64,000 nt of DNA from JANQRA01 sp035762545 (GTDB lineage Bacteria; Actinomycetota; Acidimicrobiia; Spongiisociales; ZC4RG35): the NCBI GenBank assembly GCA_035762545.1, contig DASTOM010000005.1:8065-72064 (forward strand), in the 5' to 3' direction. The notes below the pieces were generated by a model that saw only the letters and a list, made by a program, of their open reading frames with translations, was not told the DNA's origin and ran no database searches. Positions 34,494-43,616 of this stretch are shown in pieces. Every line of letters begins with the position of its first letter. Position 1 is the first letter of the stretch. Made by a program: the position numbers and the translations under genes.

Positions 34494-35836
34494 AGCTCGC
34501 TCCGGGGTTTGGCCCGACTCAGGATGATCGAGCCGATGATGCCGGCGACAATAGAGCCGCTGAAGATGCCCACCTTCGCCAGGTTGGTGAACTCAGGCTC
34601 CTCGAAAGCCAGCCCGGCAACGAAGAGAGCCACCGTGAACCCGATGCCGGCGATTGCTGCCAGGCCGACGACATGGCCCCACGAGGTGCCGGGTGGGAGA
34701 CGGCCCAGGCCGAGTCTGACGGCACCGAACGCGGCGGCCGATATGCCGACGATCTTGCCGATAACCAGGCCACCGGCAACCCCGAGTGCGATGTTGGAAG
34801 TCAGCGCCGCACCGATGTCGACTCCCCGGAAGTCCACCCCGGCATTGGCGAGGGCAAACAGCGGCACGATCACGAAGCTCGACCATCGGACCAGCTTGTA
34901 TTCCATTCGGGTGAGCGGAGACACCGACTCGCTGGCAATGTCGGACAGGAGGAGAGCTTCGTGATCGGCGTGCTCTTGGGCGTGTAGATCGGTGATGTCG
35001 TCGGGGTCGAACTGGTCGAGGATCGCCCGGGCACGTTCGTCGAACTCCCTCGGCCCGTAATACGGATAGGCGGGGGTCAGGAACCCGAGTGCGACGCCGG
35101 CGATCGTGGCGTGCACTCCCGACTCCAATGTGAAATACCAGATGAGGAAGGCAGCCGGCACGTAGAACCACATCGCGCGGACGTGGATCTTCGATGCGAT
35201 CCAGACCGCGATGAGACCCGCCACCGCCGCAGCGAGGTAGGCGGCGTTCAATTCCGATGTGTAGAAGATGGCTATTACCGCGATCGCCCCGATGTCGTCG
35301 GCGATGGCGACGGCGAGCAGGAACAGCTTGGCCCCGGCCGGAACTCGCGACCCGAGCAGGGCGACGATTCCGACTGCGAATGCGATGTCCGTCGCCATCG
35401 GTATCCCCCAGCCGTGCCCGGCTGCGGTGCCGGCGTTGAAGACGAGGTAGATCAGTGCTGGTACGACCATTCCCCCGAGCGCCGCAAGCACCGGAAGGGC
35501 GGCGGCCTTCGGATCGCGCAGATCCCCGAGCACCAACTCACGTTTGATCTCGAGTCCGACGACGAAGAAGAACACGGCCATCAGCCCGTCGTTGATCAGG
35601 TGAAGAACCGACTCGTCGAACTGAAAGCTCCCGAACTCGATAGTCAGGTGCTGTTCGAGCAGCGAGAAGTAGCTATCGGCCCAGCCGCTGTTGGCCCAGA
35701 CCATCGCCACGATCGCCGCGATCAGGAGGACGATTCCCGATGAGGCCTCGATCTGGCTGAAACGAACGAACGGGCTGATGAAAGTCTTGGGGACGAACCT
35801 CTCCGAGGACACCCACGTCCGATGTCTTGAGTCCAT
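34490..35836 (-). CDS. nhaA: Na+/H+ antiporter NhaA
   Basis: NhaA exports Na+ in exchange for protons and supports pH and salt homeostasis. The 448-aa polytopic protein has the family start SPFVRFSQIEASSGIVLLIA, then LMAVFFFVVGLEIKREL, ATDIAFAVGIVALLG, and the ion-binding Asp pair in AIADDIGAIAVI. A hydrophilic insert (DQFDPDDITDLHAQEHADHE) lies in the middle loop. It is three bp downstream of fba on the same strand and is followed by a coupled zinc-ribbon gene. Confidence 0.95.
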   Translation of the reverse strand: MDSRHRTWVSSERFVPKTFISPFVRFSQIEASSGIVLLIAAIVAMVWANSGWADSYFSLLEQHLTIEFGSFQFDESVLHLINDGLMAVFFFVVGLEIKRELVLGDLRDPKAAALPVLAALGGMVVPALIYLVFNAGTAAGHGWGIPMATDIAFAVGIVALLGSRVPAGAKLFLLAVAIADDIGAIAVIAIFYTSELNAAYLAAAVAGLIAVWIASKIHVRAMWFYVPAAFLIWYFTLESGVHATIAGVALGFLTPAYPYYGPREFDERARAILDQFDPDDITDLHAQEHADHEALLLSDIASESVSPLTRMEYKLVRWSSFVIVPLFALANAGVDFRGVDIGAALTSNIALGVAGGLVIGKIVGISAAAFGAVRLGLGRLPPGTSWGHVVGLAAIAGIGFTVALFVAGLAFEEPEFTNLAKVGIFSGSIVAGIIGSIILSRAKPRSEL

Positions 35837-35839
35837 GAG

Positions 35840-36868
<1,029 letters not shown>

Positions 36869-36910
36869 GCGAGCTCCCTGTGCTTGCTTGTCGTGAAGGT
36901 AGTCGCTCCC

Positions 36911-36935
36911 GTTTGCCGACTCGCCGTCGGCAAAC
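36911..36935. promoter_or_regulatory. Perfect inverted repeat in the fba/DUF454 divergent spacer
   Basis: GTTTGCCGAC and GTCGGCAAAC are perfect 10-bp arms separated by TCGCC. The site lies between the divergent starts at 36868 and 36956, upstream of the TACCTT box (36944-36949). Its placement suits a regulator operator acting on one or both genes; no T-run follows, so a terminator is less likely. Confidence 0.6.
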
Positions 36936-36955
36936 CCGGCCGATACCTTCGCATC

Positions 36956-37375
36956 GTGATGGCTCCCCCCGTCGAATCGGCCGCGCCTCGCAAGGCGAGG
37001 AGCCCGATTGTCCGAGGTCTCCTCTTCGTGCTCGGCCTGTTGTGCCTGGCCCTCGTCCCCCTGAGCTACCTACCGGGGATCCCCACGTTCGACCTGGTGC
37101 TGCTTGCCGCTTTCTTCTTCTCGATGTCGTCCGACCGGATGTACGGGTGGATGGTCAACCACAAGTACTTCGGGAAGATCATCCGCGGATACCGCGACTA
37201 CGGCCTCACCATGCGAATGAAGTGGATAGCGGCGACTGCAATCACGCTGTCGCTCCTGGTCTCCGGACTGTTCCTCACAGACCTGTGGTGGGTCCGGGCC
37301 ATCCTCCTCGCAGTGGGTGTCTACGCCCTCTGGTTCGTGTTCAGCCGCCCCACCCGGGATCCGGCCACCACCTAG
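36956..37375 (+). CDS. DUF454 (YbaN-like) inner-membrane protein
   Basis: A 139-aa protein with three to four membrane helices. It matches the YbaN/DUF454 pattern: a first helix ending in YLPGIPTFDLVLLAAFFF, then FSMSSDRMYGWMVNHKYFGK, then YRDYGLTMRMKWIA. The family has no known biochemical role. The GTG at 36956 has TACCTT (36944-36949) six nt upstream; ATG 36959 is the next codon and an equally possible start. An intergenic repeat copy lies just after it. Confidence 0.82.
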   Translation: MMAPPVESAAPRKARSPIVRGLLFVLGLLCLALVPLSYLPGIPTFDLVLLAAFFFSMSSDRMYGWMVNHKYFGKIIRGYRDYGLTMRMKWIAATAITLSLLVSGLFLTDLWWVRAILLAVGVYALWFVFSRPTRDPATT

Positions 37376-37384
37376 CCAACAACC

Positions 37385-37430
37385 CGAACCCGGGGTTGCT
37401 CATCCCGTATATGGGCCATATCCGCTCAAC
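37385..37430 (+). repeat. Intergenic repeat copy upstream of the MFS gene
   Basis: The copy reads CGAACCCGGGGTTGC, then TCATCCCGTATATGGG, then TATCCGCTCAAC. It carries the same invariant blocks as the copies near 11600 and 21451. Here the centre CCCGTATATGGG is nearly palindromic. It ends 36 bp before the MFS start. Confidence 0.75.
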
Positions 37431-37465
37431 TAGGGCTGTCTCCCTGTGACGGGTACCGTCCTCTG

Positions 37466-38647
37466 ATGCGGTCGTTCACCAGAGTCGGGCTTGGCGTCGT
37501 CACGTCCTCGACAATGGCCATCTCGACGTTCGCCATCATCGCGGCCGGGGTCCTCGCCGCCGATCTCATCGACGAGTTCGACATCAGCCGAGCCCAGGTG
37601 GGCCTGCTGGTCACGGCCAACGGAGTCATCGGAGCTCTCATGTCACCGGTGTTCGGGCGCGTCACCGACCGGTTGGGAGCCGTCCGGTCCGTAGTCGGTG
37701 CATTGGTGGTGGGATCGTTCACGCTCGTCGCATGGGCGGTGAGCCCGACCTATCAGATCCTGTTCATTGCCGCTCTGATCACCGGAGTGTCCAACGCCTG
37801 GGGGAACCCGTCGACAAACGCCCTGATCGTGGACAACGTGCCGCCCGGCCAACGCGGCGTCGTGACCGGGATCAAGCAGTCGGGGGTGCAGATCGGGACT
37901 TTCCTCGGTGGACTCCTGCTGCCGGTCTTCGCAGCTTGGTGGGGGTGGCGGGTCGCGCTGGCTTGCTTCCTGTTCATACCGATCACCGGTCTCATCGGGA
38001 TGATCGGCCGTAGGGACCACAGCCACGCCGTGGCCAGACGCGAGAATCGTGTCCGCGGACAGCTCCCGAGATCGGTCCGGTGGATCGCCCTCTACGGCTT
38101 CGTGTCCGGGGCTGCGACCTCATCGATGATCGCGTTCCTTCCCCTGTTCGCCAACGAGACCCTGGAGTGGTCGATGGCGGCTGGGGGGAGTCTGATCGCC
38201 CTCACCGGTCTGGCCGGGATCGGCGCACGTGTCATGTGGCCACGTCTGTCCGAGAGGTCGCTCGGCCACGGGCGAACACTACGAATCCTGGCAACCATCA
38301 CCACCGTCGGCGCCGTCATTCTAGGTCTGATCAGCCTCGGCGTCTTGGGCAGCTGGGCTGTCATCATCGCCACGCTCCTCATCGGGGGAGGAGCCATCGC
38401 ATGGAACGCCGTCGGAATGCTCGCCGTGATGGACTTCTCGCCGATAGGTCTCGTGGGCAAGGGCACGGGCCTCGTCCTGTTCGGTTTCCTGTCCGGGCTG
38501 GCGATCGGGCCCCCGCTCATGGGCCTCTCGGTGGACCAGTTGGGCACCTACACACCCGGCTGGTTCGGGACTGCCGGGCTCCTTATGATCTCCGCTGCCA
38601 TCTCGTTCCGGGTTCCACAAGGAAGTACCGTCACTCTCCCGGCATGA
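37466..38647 (+). CDS. Major facilitator superfamily transporter
   Basis: A 393-aa protein with about 12 membrane helices. The loop between helices 2 and 3 has the MFS motif GRVTDRLGAVR. It resembles drug or metabolite exporters, but the substrate cannot be told from sequence. The ATG has TACCGT (37454-37459) six nt upstream. Its stop overlaps the nucS start by four bases, so transporter, nucS and trmL form one operon. Confidence 0.87.
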   Translation: MRSFTRVGLGVVTSSTMAISTFAIIAAGVLAADLIDEFDISRAQVGLLVTANGVIGALMSPVFGRVTDRLGAVRSVVGALVVGSFTLVAWAVSPTYQILFIAALITGVSNAWGNPSTNALIVDNVPPGQRGVVTGIKQSGVQIGTFLGGLLLPVFAAWWGWRVALACFLFIPITGLIGMIGRRDHSHAVARRENRVRGQLPRSVRWIALYGFVSGAATSSMIAFLPLFANETLEWSMAAGGSLIALTGLAGIGARVMWPRLSERSLGHGRTLRILATITTVGAVILGLISLGVLGSWAVIIATLLIGGGAIAWNAVGMLAVMDFSPIGLVGKGTGLVLFGFLSGLAIGPPLMGLSVDQLGTYTPGWFGTAGLLMISAAISFRVPQGSTVTLPA

Positions 38648-39318
38648 GATTGGTGATTGCCCGCTGCACCGTCGAATACACCGGCCGCCTGAGCGCACAT
38701 CTCCCCGAGGCGACCCGGCTGATCATGATCAAGGCCGACGGCACCCTGGCTGTCCACTCCGACGGGAATGCCTCCAAGCCGCTCAACTGGATGATCGCTC
38801 CCAACATCATCGAGATCCACGACGATCGCTGGGAGGTGTCGAACGGCAAGGGCGAGAGGCTCCAGATCTGGATCTCTGAGATCATCGAAGACGTCACCCA
38901 TGAGTTGGGGGACGACCCCGGTCTGGTGAAGGACGGTGTCGAGGCCCACCTCCAGGAACTGTTGGCGGCTGCACCCGGGACGCTCGAGGAGGGTCTGACC
39001 CTCATTCGCCGCGAGTACCCCACGGACATCGGTCCGGTCGATCTCCTGTGCGCCGACATCAACGGGGCGACGGTTGCCGTCGAGATCAAGAGGAGAGGCG
39101 AGATCGACGGCGTCGAGCAACTCGCCAGATATCTGGAGCGCCTCGGCAACGACCCCCGGATCGCCCCGGTCCGCGGCATCCTCGCCGCACAGTCGATCAC
39201 ACCACAGGCGCAGGTGATGGCCCGGGCCAGAGGTATCGAGGCGATCGAGGTGGACTACGAAGGTCTACGTGAGGCCGAGGACACCGAGATGCGTCTCTTC
39301 GACCCAGGAGCTCACTGA
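38644..39318 (+). CDS. nucS: Mismatch-specific endonuclease NucS/EndoMS
   Basis: NucS cuts both strands at base mismatches and carries out the non-canonical mismatch repair of actinobacteria and some archaea that lack MutS/MutL. The 224-aa length is normal. The RecB-like nuclease core has Asp133 (GPVDLLCAD), Glu147 and Lys149 (VEIKRRG) and Gln159 (EQLARYLERL). It starts within the stop of the MFS gene (ATGA) and runs into trmL (TGATG), so it is co-translated with both. Confidence 0.95.
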   Translation: MRLVIARCTVEYTGRLSAHLPEATRLIMIKADGTLAVHSDGNASKPLNWMIAPNIIEIHDDRWEVSNGKGERLQIWISEIIEDVTHELGDDPGLVKDGVEAHLQELLAAAPGTLEEGLTLIRREYPTDIGPVDLLCADINGATVAVEIKRRGEIDGVEQLARYLERLGNDPRIAPVRGILAAQSITPQAQVMARARGIEAIEVDYEGLREAEDTEMRLFDPGAH

Positions 39319-39785
39319 TGATGTTCGACATCGTCTTTCACGCTCCGGAGATCCCACCCAACACCGGCAACGCCATGCGGTTGGCGGCGGTGACCGGCTG
39401 CCGACTGCATCTCGTCGAGCCCCTCGGGTTCGACATGGAGGACGCCAAGCTGCGACGGGCCGGGATGGATTACCGGGACAAGGCGACCGTCACCGTTCAT
39501 CCCGACGTGGAGACGTGGCTGGCGGACACCTCGCCGGCGAGGGTGCTCGCGTTCACCGTCGACGGTGACGCTCTCTACACGGAGAACGAATACCGCGAGG
39601 GCGACGCCCTCCTATTCGGTCGGGAGTCGGTAGGCCTCCCCGAGGAGGTCAAGCACGCGTCGTGGGTGACTCGCAGGCTTCGGCTCCCAATGGTGCCTGG
39701 CGTCCGCTCGATCAACCTCTCCAACAGCGCCGCCATCGTGGTCTACGAGGCCTGGCGACAGCTCGGGTTCCCGGGGTCGGCCTAG
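39318..39785 (+). CDS. trmL: tRNA (cytidine/uridine-34-2'-O)-methyltransferase
   Basis: TrmL methylates the wobble nucleotide of certain leucine tRNAs using S-adenosylmethionine. The 155-aa SPOUT-fold protein shows HAPEIPPNTGNAMRLAAVTG at the N-terminus, LLFGRESVGLPEEV in the middle and the knot region PMVPGVRSINLSNSAAIVVYEA. The first ATG (39318) overlaps the nucS stop; ATG 39321 is the next codon. A 24-nt-loop inverted repeat follows. Confidence 0.94.
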   Translation: MMFDIVFHAPEIPPNTGNAMRLAAVTGCRLHLVEPLGFDMEDAKLRRAGMDYRDKATVTVHPDVETWLADTSPARVLAFTVDGDALYTENEYREGDALLFGRESVGLPEEVKHASWVTRRLRLPMVPGVRSINLSNSAAIVVYEAWRQLGFPGSA

Positions 39786-39799
39786 ACGGATCATCATCT

Positions 39800-39839
39800 G
39801 CGCTGCACCCATCGCCCGCGACGACGTCGACTGCAGCGC
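39800..39839. terminator. Possible bidirectional terminator between trmL and the M20 peptidase
   Basis: GCGCTGCA (39800-39807) and TGCAGCGC (39832-39839) are perfect 8-bp arms around a 24-nt loop, in the 114-bp space between two convergent genes. There is no T-run, so termination is only a guess. Confidence 0.4.
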
Positions 39840-39899
39840 AATCGACCAGTGGCTTTGGCGAGACCAATCGGCCGACCGGACACGACCGCCGGCCGAGTG

Positions 39900-41234
39900 C
39901 TACCCGGCCAGGAGCCGGAACGCGATCGCTTCGGCGAGAGTGGCCCGCTCCAGCTGTTCGATCCCGACGTTCTCGTTGGGAGCGTGATAGGCGCTGGTCG
40001 GGTCGCTGACACCGGTGACCAGGATCGGTGCACCCGGATAGAGCTCTTTGAAGCTGGCGATGAAGGGGATCGATCCCCCTGCCCCCATCTCGACCATCTC
40101 GTTGTCGAACGCTTCCGAGAACGCCTCCCGCCAGGCATTGACGGCGTCGTTGTCGGTCTCGAGGACGGTGGCATCGCCATGCTCCTCATAAAGAAACGTG
40201 AGCTGGGCGCCCCACGGCACATTCGCCTGGAGATGGTCTTTGAGTGCCTCGAGAGCCTTGTCGGTGTCCTGGCCGGGTGGGATTCGCATGCTCACCTTGG
40301 CTCGGGCCACGGGGACGAGCTGGTTGATCGCCTCGGCGACCGGAGGGGCGTCGATGGCGAGGATCGAGACGGACGGCTTGGACCACAGTCGCGATGGGAT
40401 CGAGCCGGACCCGATCAGCTCGAGACCATCGATGGCCCCGGTCTCCTGACGGGCCATCTCCTCGGGGACGTCTATCCCGGAGAACTCCTCGGCGACCAGG
40501 CCGGGTATCGCGACGTTGCCCTCGTCGTCGTGAAGGCTTGCCAGAAGCCGGGACAGGGTCATGAGCGCATCGGGGACGACGCCGCCGGCCTGGCCCGAAT
40601 GGACTGCTGAGTGCAACGTCCGCAGCTCCAGCTTGACGGCCACGATGCCCCGGAGACTGGAGATGATCGCCGGGGTGTCCGGCTGCCAGAGACCCCCGTC
40701 CCCGATCACGATGACGTCCGGGTTGATCAGGTCCGAGTACTTCTCGAGGATCTCGGGCAGCCCGATCGAACCGGCCTCCTCCTCGCCTTCGAAGAACAGC
40801 TGCACATTCACGGGCAGAGAGTCACCATGGGCTGCGATCGCACCGAGATGCATGACGATTCCTGCCTTGTCGTCGGCCGAGCCCCGTCCGTAGATCCGAC
40901 CGTCTCTCTCCACGGGCTCGAAAGGGCCGGTGTCCCATTCGCTGAGGGGACCGGTCGGCTGCACGTCGTAGTGGGCGTAGAGAAGCACTGTCGGCGCACC
41001 CTCGGCCCCGGCGAGCTCGGCGAAGACCGCAGGGTGGCCCGAAGTGGATTCGAGGAGTTGGGCATTGGCAAAACCGAGTTGGTCGAGATGGGACACGAGG
41101 GCCTCTCCCGACGACCGGACCGCTGCGGCGTCGTGACCGTCGGCGCTGACCGACTCGAGCCGGACGAGTGAGAAGAGCAGTTCCTTGAGACGGGCCATGT
41201 CGGCTGCGACGGCAGCTCTGAGGTCATCGTGCAT
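39900..41234 (-). CDS. M20 family dipeptidase/peptidase
   Basis: A 444-aa di-zinc peptidase of the M20 family, related to carnosinase-like dipeptidases. Metal ligands are His88 in LLYAHYDVQP, the bridging Asp121 in GRGSADDK, catalytic Glu151/Glu152 in FEGEEEAGS, and the C-terminal His in SAYHAPNE. The dimerisation domain occupies about residues 200-320. The ATG at 41234 has TACCCT (minus strand, 41247-41242) seven nt upstream. It is divergent from an M50 protease gene, with 29 bp between the starts. Confidence 0.93.
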   Translation of the reverse strand: MHDDLRAAVAADMARLKELLFSLVRLESVSADGHDAAAVRSSGEALVSHLDQLGFANAQLLESTSGHPAVFAELAGAEGAPTVLLYAHYDVQPTGPLSEWDTGPFEPVERDGRIYGRGSADDKAGIVMHLGAIAAHGDSLPVNVQLFFEGEEEAGSIGLPEILEKYSDLINPDVIVIGDGGLWQPDTPAIISSLRGIVAVKLELRTLHSAVHSGQAGGVVPDALMTLSRLLASLHDDEGNVAIPGLVAEEFSGIDVPEEMARQETGAIDGLELIGSGSIPSRLWSKPSVSILAIDAPPVAEAINQLVPVARAKVSMRIPPGQDTDKALEALKDHLQANVPWGAQLTFLYEEHGDATVLETDNDAVNAWREAFSEAFDNEMVEMGAGGSIPFIASFKELYPGAPILVTGVSDPTSAYHAPNENVGIEQLERATLAEAIAFRLLAG

Positions 41235-41263
41235 GCGTGGCAGGGTACCGGTGCCAAGATGTG

Positions 41264-42022
41264 ATGATGCTCCGATTCCGCCTCCTCGGCATGCCTGTGA
41301 CTGTTCGCTCGTCGTTCGTGATAGTTGCGGCGTTGATCGGGTTCCTCGGAGTCGGCTCGATCGAGCAAACGATCGCCTGGATCGTGATCGTCTTCGTGTC
41401 GATCCTGATCCACGAGCTCGGTCACGCCTTCACGGCGCGGAGATACGGGTCGAACGTGGCGATCGAGTTGAACGGGCTCGGGGGCCTGACGCGATGGGCC
41501 GTGGCAGAAGACGAGCTGACTCCGGGTCGTCGCGCCCTGATCGCAGCAGCCGGATCGGCGGTGGGCCTCACGTTCGGGGGTCTGGTGTGGCTGGTGGCCA
41601 GCCGGTTCGGACCCTACGAGCCCCTCGCTGCCTTCATCCTCGAGAACACGATCTATGTCAACGTGTTCTGGGGTCTGCTCAACTGGCTACCGATTCGCCC
41701 ACTCGATGGCGGCCACCTCCTCGAGTCCCTGCTGGAGAAGATCGCTCCAGCCCGTGCCGACAGCATCGCCCGTGTCGTGTTCATCGTCACCGCTGCCGGA
41801 GCTCTCGCCCTCGCCATCCGGTTCCGATTGATCTTCATAGCGGTCCTCGCCGGTTGGCTCCTCCTGTCCGAGTTCACTGCCGGACGCACCCCGCAACAGA
41901 CCACCGGCCAATCGACGGGGTTGCCCACCCTCTCTTACGACGATCCGCCGGTGCCCGAGAAGCGCGCCGACGAGCCGGATCGGCCCGAACCCGAAGAAAC
42001 ACCGGACGCGCCTTCGCACTAG
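41264..42022 (+). CDS. Site-2 protease-like M50 metallopeptidase
   Basis: A 252-aa intramembrane zinc protease of the short SpoIVFB/S2P-like group. HELGH (in SILIHELGHAFTARRYG) gives two zinc ligands, and LPIRPLDGGHLLE supplies the third (Asp) region. About five membrane helices precede a hydrophilic, Pro/Glu-rich C-terminal tail of about 45 residues. There is no PDZ or CBS domain. Starts at GTG 41261, ATG 41264 or ATG 41267 are all possible. It ends nine bp before the acyl-CoA dehydrogenase. Confidence 0.88.
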   Translation: MMLRFRLLGMPVTVRSSFVIVAALIGFLGVGSIEQTIAWIVIVFVSILIHELGHAFTARRYGSNVAIELNGLGGLTRWAVAEDELTPGRRALIAAAGSAVGLTFGGLVWLVASRFGPYEPLAAFILENTIYVNVFWGLLNWLPIRPLDGGHLLESLLEKIAPARADSIARVVFIVTAAGALALAIRFRLIFIAVLAGWLLLSEFTAGRTPQQTTGQSTGLPTLSYDDPPVPEKRADEPDRPEPEETPDAPSH

Positions 42023-42031
42023 CGTCCGATC

Positions 42032-43267
42032 ATGGACTTCGCTTACAGCCCGAAGGTGGAGGACTACCGGTCCCGTCTCCTCGACTTCATGGACTCCCAC
42101 GTGTACCCGGCCGAGGAGACCTATCGGGCCCAGATGGAGGCGTCGGGTGACCCCCATCACCATCCCGACATCATCGAGGACCTCAAGAAGGAGGCGCGCG
42201 GCCGCGGGCTGTGGAATCTCTTCCTCCCCGACGAAGAGGACGGGGCTGGTCTCTCGGTTCTCGAGTACGCCCCTCTCGCCGAGATCACCGGACGCAGCGT
42301 GCACATCGCCCCGGAGGCGCTCAACTGCTCTGCACCCGACACCGGCAACATGGAGATTCTCCACATGTTCGGCTCCCCCGAGCAGAAAGAGGTGTGGCTC
42401 CATCCGCTGCTCGAAGGGGAGATCCGCTCCTGTTTCTCCATGACCGAGCCTGACGTCGCCAGTTCCGACGCCACCAACATTCGGACCCGCATCGAACGGG
42501 ACGGGGACGACTACGTGGTCACGGGGAGAAAGTGGTTCAGCTCAGGCGCAGCTTCGTCCCGCTGCACGTTCTCGATCGTCATGGGTGTCACCAATCCGGA
42601 CGCCGAACGGCACCGGATGCAGTCGATGATCATCGTCCCACTCGACAGTCCGGGGGTTGACATCGAGAGAGAGCCCACCGTGTTCGGATATCAGGATCGA
42701 GGGGGTCACCCACAGGTCCACTTCGACGGTGTGCGGGTCCCGGCAGCGAATCTGCTGGGGGAGGAGGGAGGTGGCTTTGCCATCGCCCAGGCCAGACTCG
42801 GTCCCGGTCGGATTCACCACTGCATGCGAGCGATCGGTGCAGCAGAACGCTGCCTCGACCTGATGATCCAACGCTCCCAGGCGCGCATCGCGTTCGGGAG
42901 ACCCCTTTCCGACCAGGGTGTGGTCGGGGAGTGGATCGCCGACGCTCGAATCCAGATCGAGCAGGTGCGGTTGCTGGTCCTCAAGACGGCCTGGCTGATC
43001 GACAACGTCGGCACCAAGGGGGCACGCACGGAGATCGCTGCGATCAAGGTCGCCGCACCCAACCTTCTCACCGCGATCGCCGACAACGCCATGCAATTGT
43101 TCGGCGCCGCGGGTTTCACCGAGGACTGGCCCATCGCCCAGCTCTACTCGATGGGTCGTTGGCTCCGGATCGCCGATGGTCCCGACGAGGTGCACCGGCG
43201 CTCGGTGGCTCGCGCCGAGCTGGGACGGCTCGGCCCCGGTGCCGTTCCAGAGAATTATCCCGGGTAG
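42032..43267 (+). CDS. Acyl-CoA dehydrogenase
   Basis: An FAD-dependent 411-aa dehydrogenase of the acyl-CoA dehydrogenase superfamily. Blocks seen are CFSMTEPDVASSDATNI (flavin site), KWFSSGA, RIHHCMRAIGAAERCLDLM, and near the end GAAGFTEDWPIAQLYSMGR then DGPDEVHRRSVAR. It resembles the bacterial family related to ACAD10/11, so medium- or odd-chain substrates are possible. No other beta-oxidation gene is nearby. TAGCGT (42020-42025) lies six nt upstream of the ATG. Confidence 0.93.
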   Translation: MDFAYSPKVEDYRSRLLDFMDSHVYPAEETYRAQMEASGDPHHHPDIIEDLKKEARGRGLWNLFLPDEEDGAGLSVLEYAPLAEITGRSVHIAPEALNCSAPDTGNMEILHMFGSPEQKEVWLHPLLEGEIRSCFSMTEPDVASSDATNIRTRIERDGDDYVVTGRKWFSSGAASSRCTFSIVMGVTNPDAERHRMQSMIIVPLDSPGVDIEREPTVFGYQDRGGHPQVHFDGVRVPAANLLGEEGGGFAIAQARLGPGRIHHCMRAIGAAERCLDLMIQRSQARIAFGRPLSDQGVVGEWIADARIQIEQVRLLVLKTAWLIDNVGTKGARTEIAAIKVAAPNLLTAIADNAMQLFGAAGFTEDWPIAQLYSMGRWLRIADGPDEVHRRSVARAELGRLGPGAVPENYPG

Positions 43268-43276
43268 GTTGTTTCC

Positions 43277-43291
43277 ACTTACGTCGTAAGT
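43277..43291. promoter_or_regulatory. Perfect 15-bp palindromic site upstream of whiB
   Basis: ACTTACG and CGTAAGT are perfect 7-bp arms around a single T. The site is 49 bp upstream of the earliest whiB start. It is a plausible operator, since whiB-family promoters are usually controlled, but the cognate regulator is unknown. Confidence 0.55.
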
Positions 43292-43340
43292 CCCCGGGAA
43301 CGAATCACGTTGATCCTGCGTTTACGTGTGCCAGGAGATT

Positions 43341-43616
43341 ATGGGGCGACCAGTGATTGATCTGACAGTTACACCGTGGAGGGAAGCTGCCGCCTGCCTG
43401 GAAGTGCAAGGCGAAGTCAGCTTCTTTCCCGACAAAGAAGACCTGGGAGGAATCGTCAAGGCCAAGGCGGTCTGCGCCACCTGCCCGGTGGCAGACGTCT
43501 GCCTGAGCTGGGCGATCGTCACCAACCAGACAGAAGGCATCTGGGGCGGTCACACCGCCAAGGAGCGACGCAAGCTGCGTCGCCACTGGCTCGAAGAGAC
43601 CAAGAAGGCCTCTTAG
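43341..43616 (+). CDS. WhiB-family iron-sulfur transcriptional regulator
   Basis: A 91-aa actinobacterial WhiB-like protein. The [4Fe-4S] cysteines are Cys19, Cys45, Cys48 and Cys54 (CATCPVADVC), followed by the GIWGG turn at 66-70 and a basic AKERRKLRRH tail that binds DNA. Which WhiB subgroup it belongs to is not clear. I prefer ATG 43341, which has AGGAG just upstream; GTG 43326 would add five residues. It overlaps by four bases the 3' end of a convergent operon. Confidence 0.95.
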   Translation: MGRPVIDLTVTPWREAAACLEVQGEVSFFPDKEDLGGIVKAKAVCATCPVADVCLSWAIVTNQTEGIWGGHTAKERRKLRRHWLEETKKAS

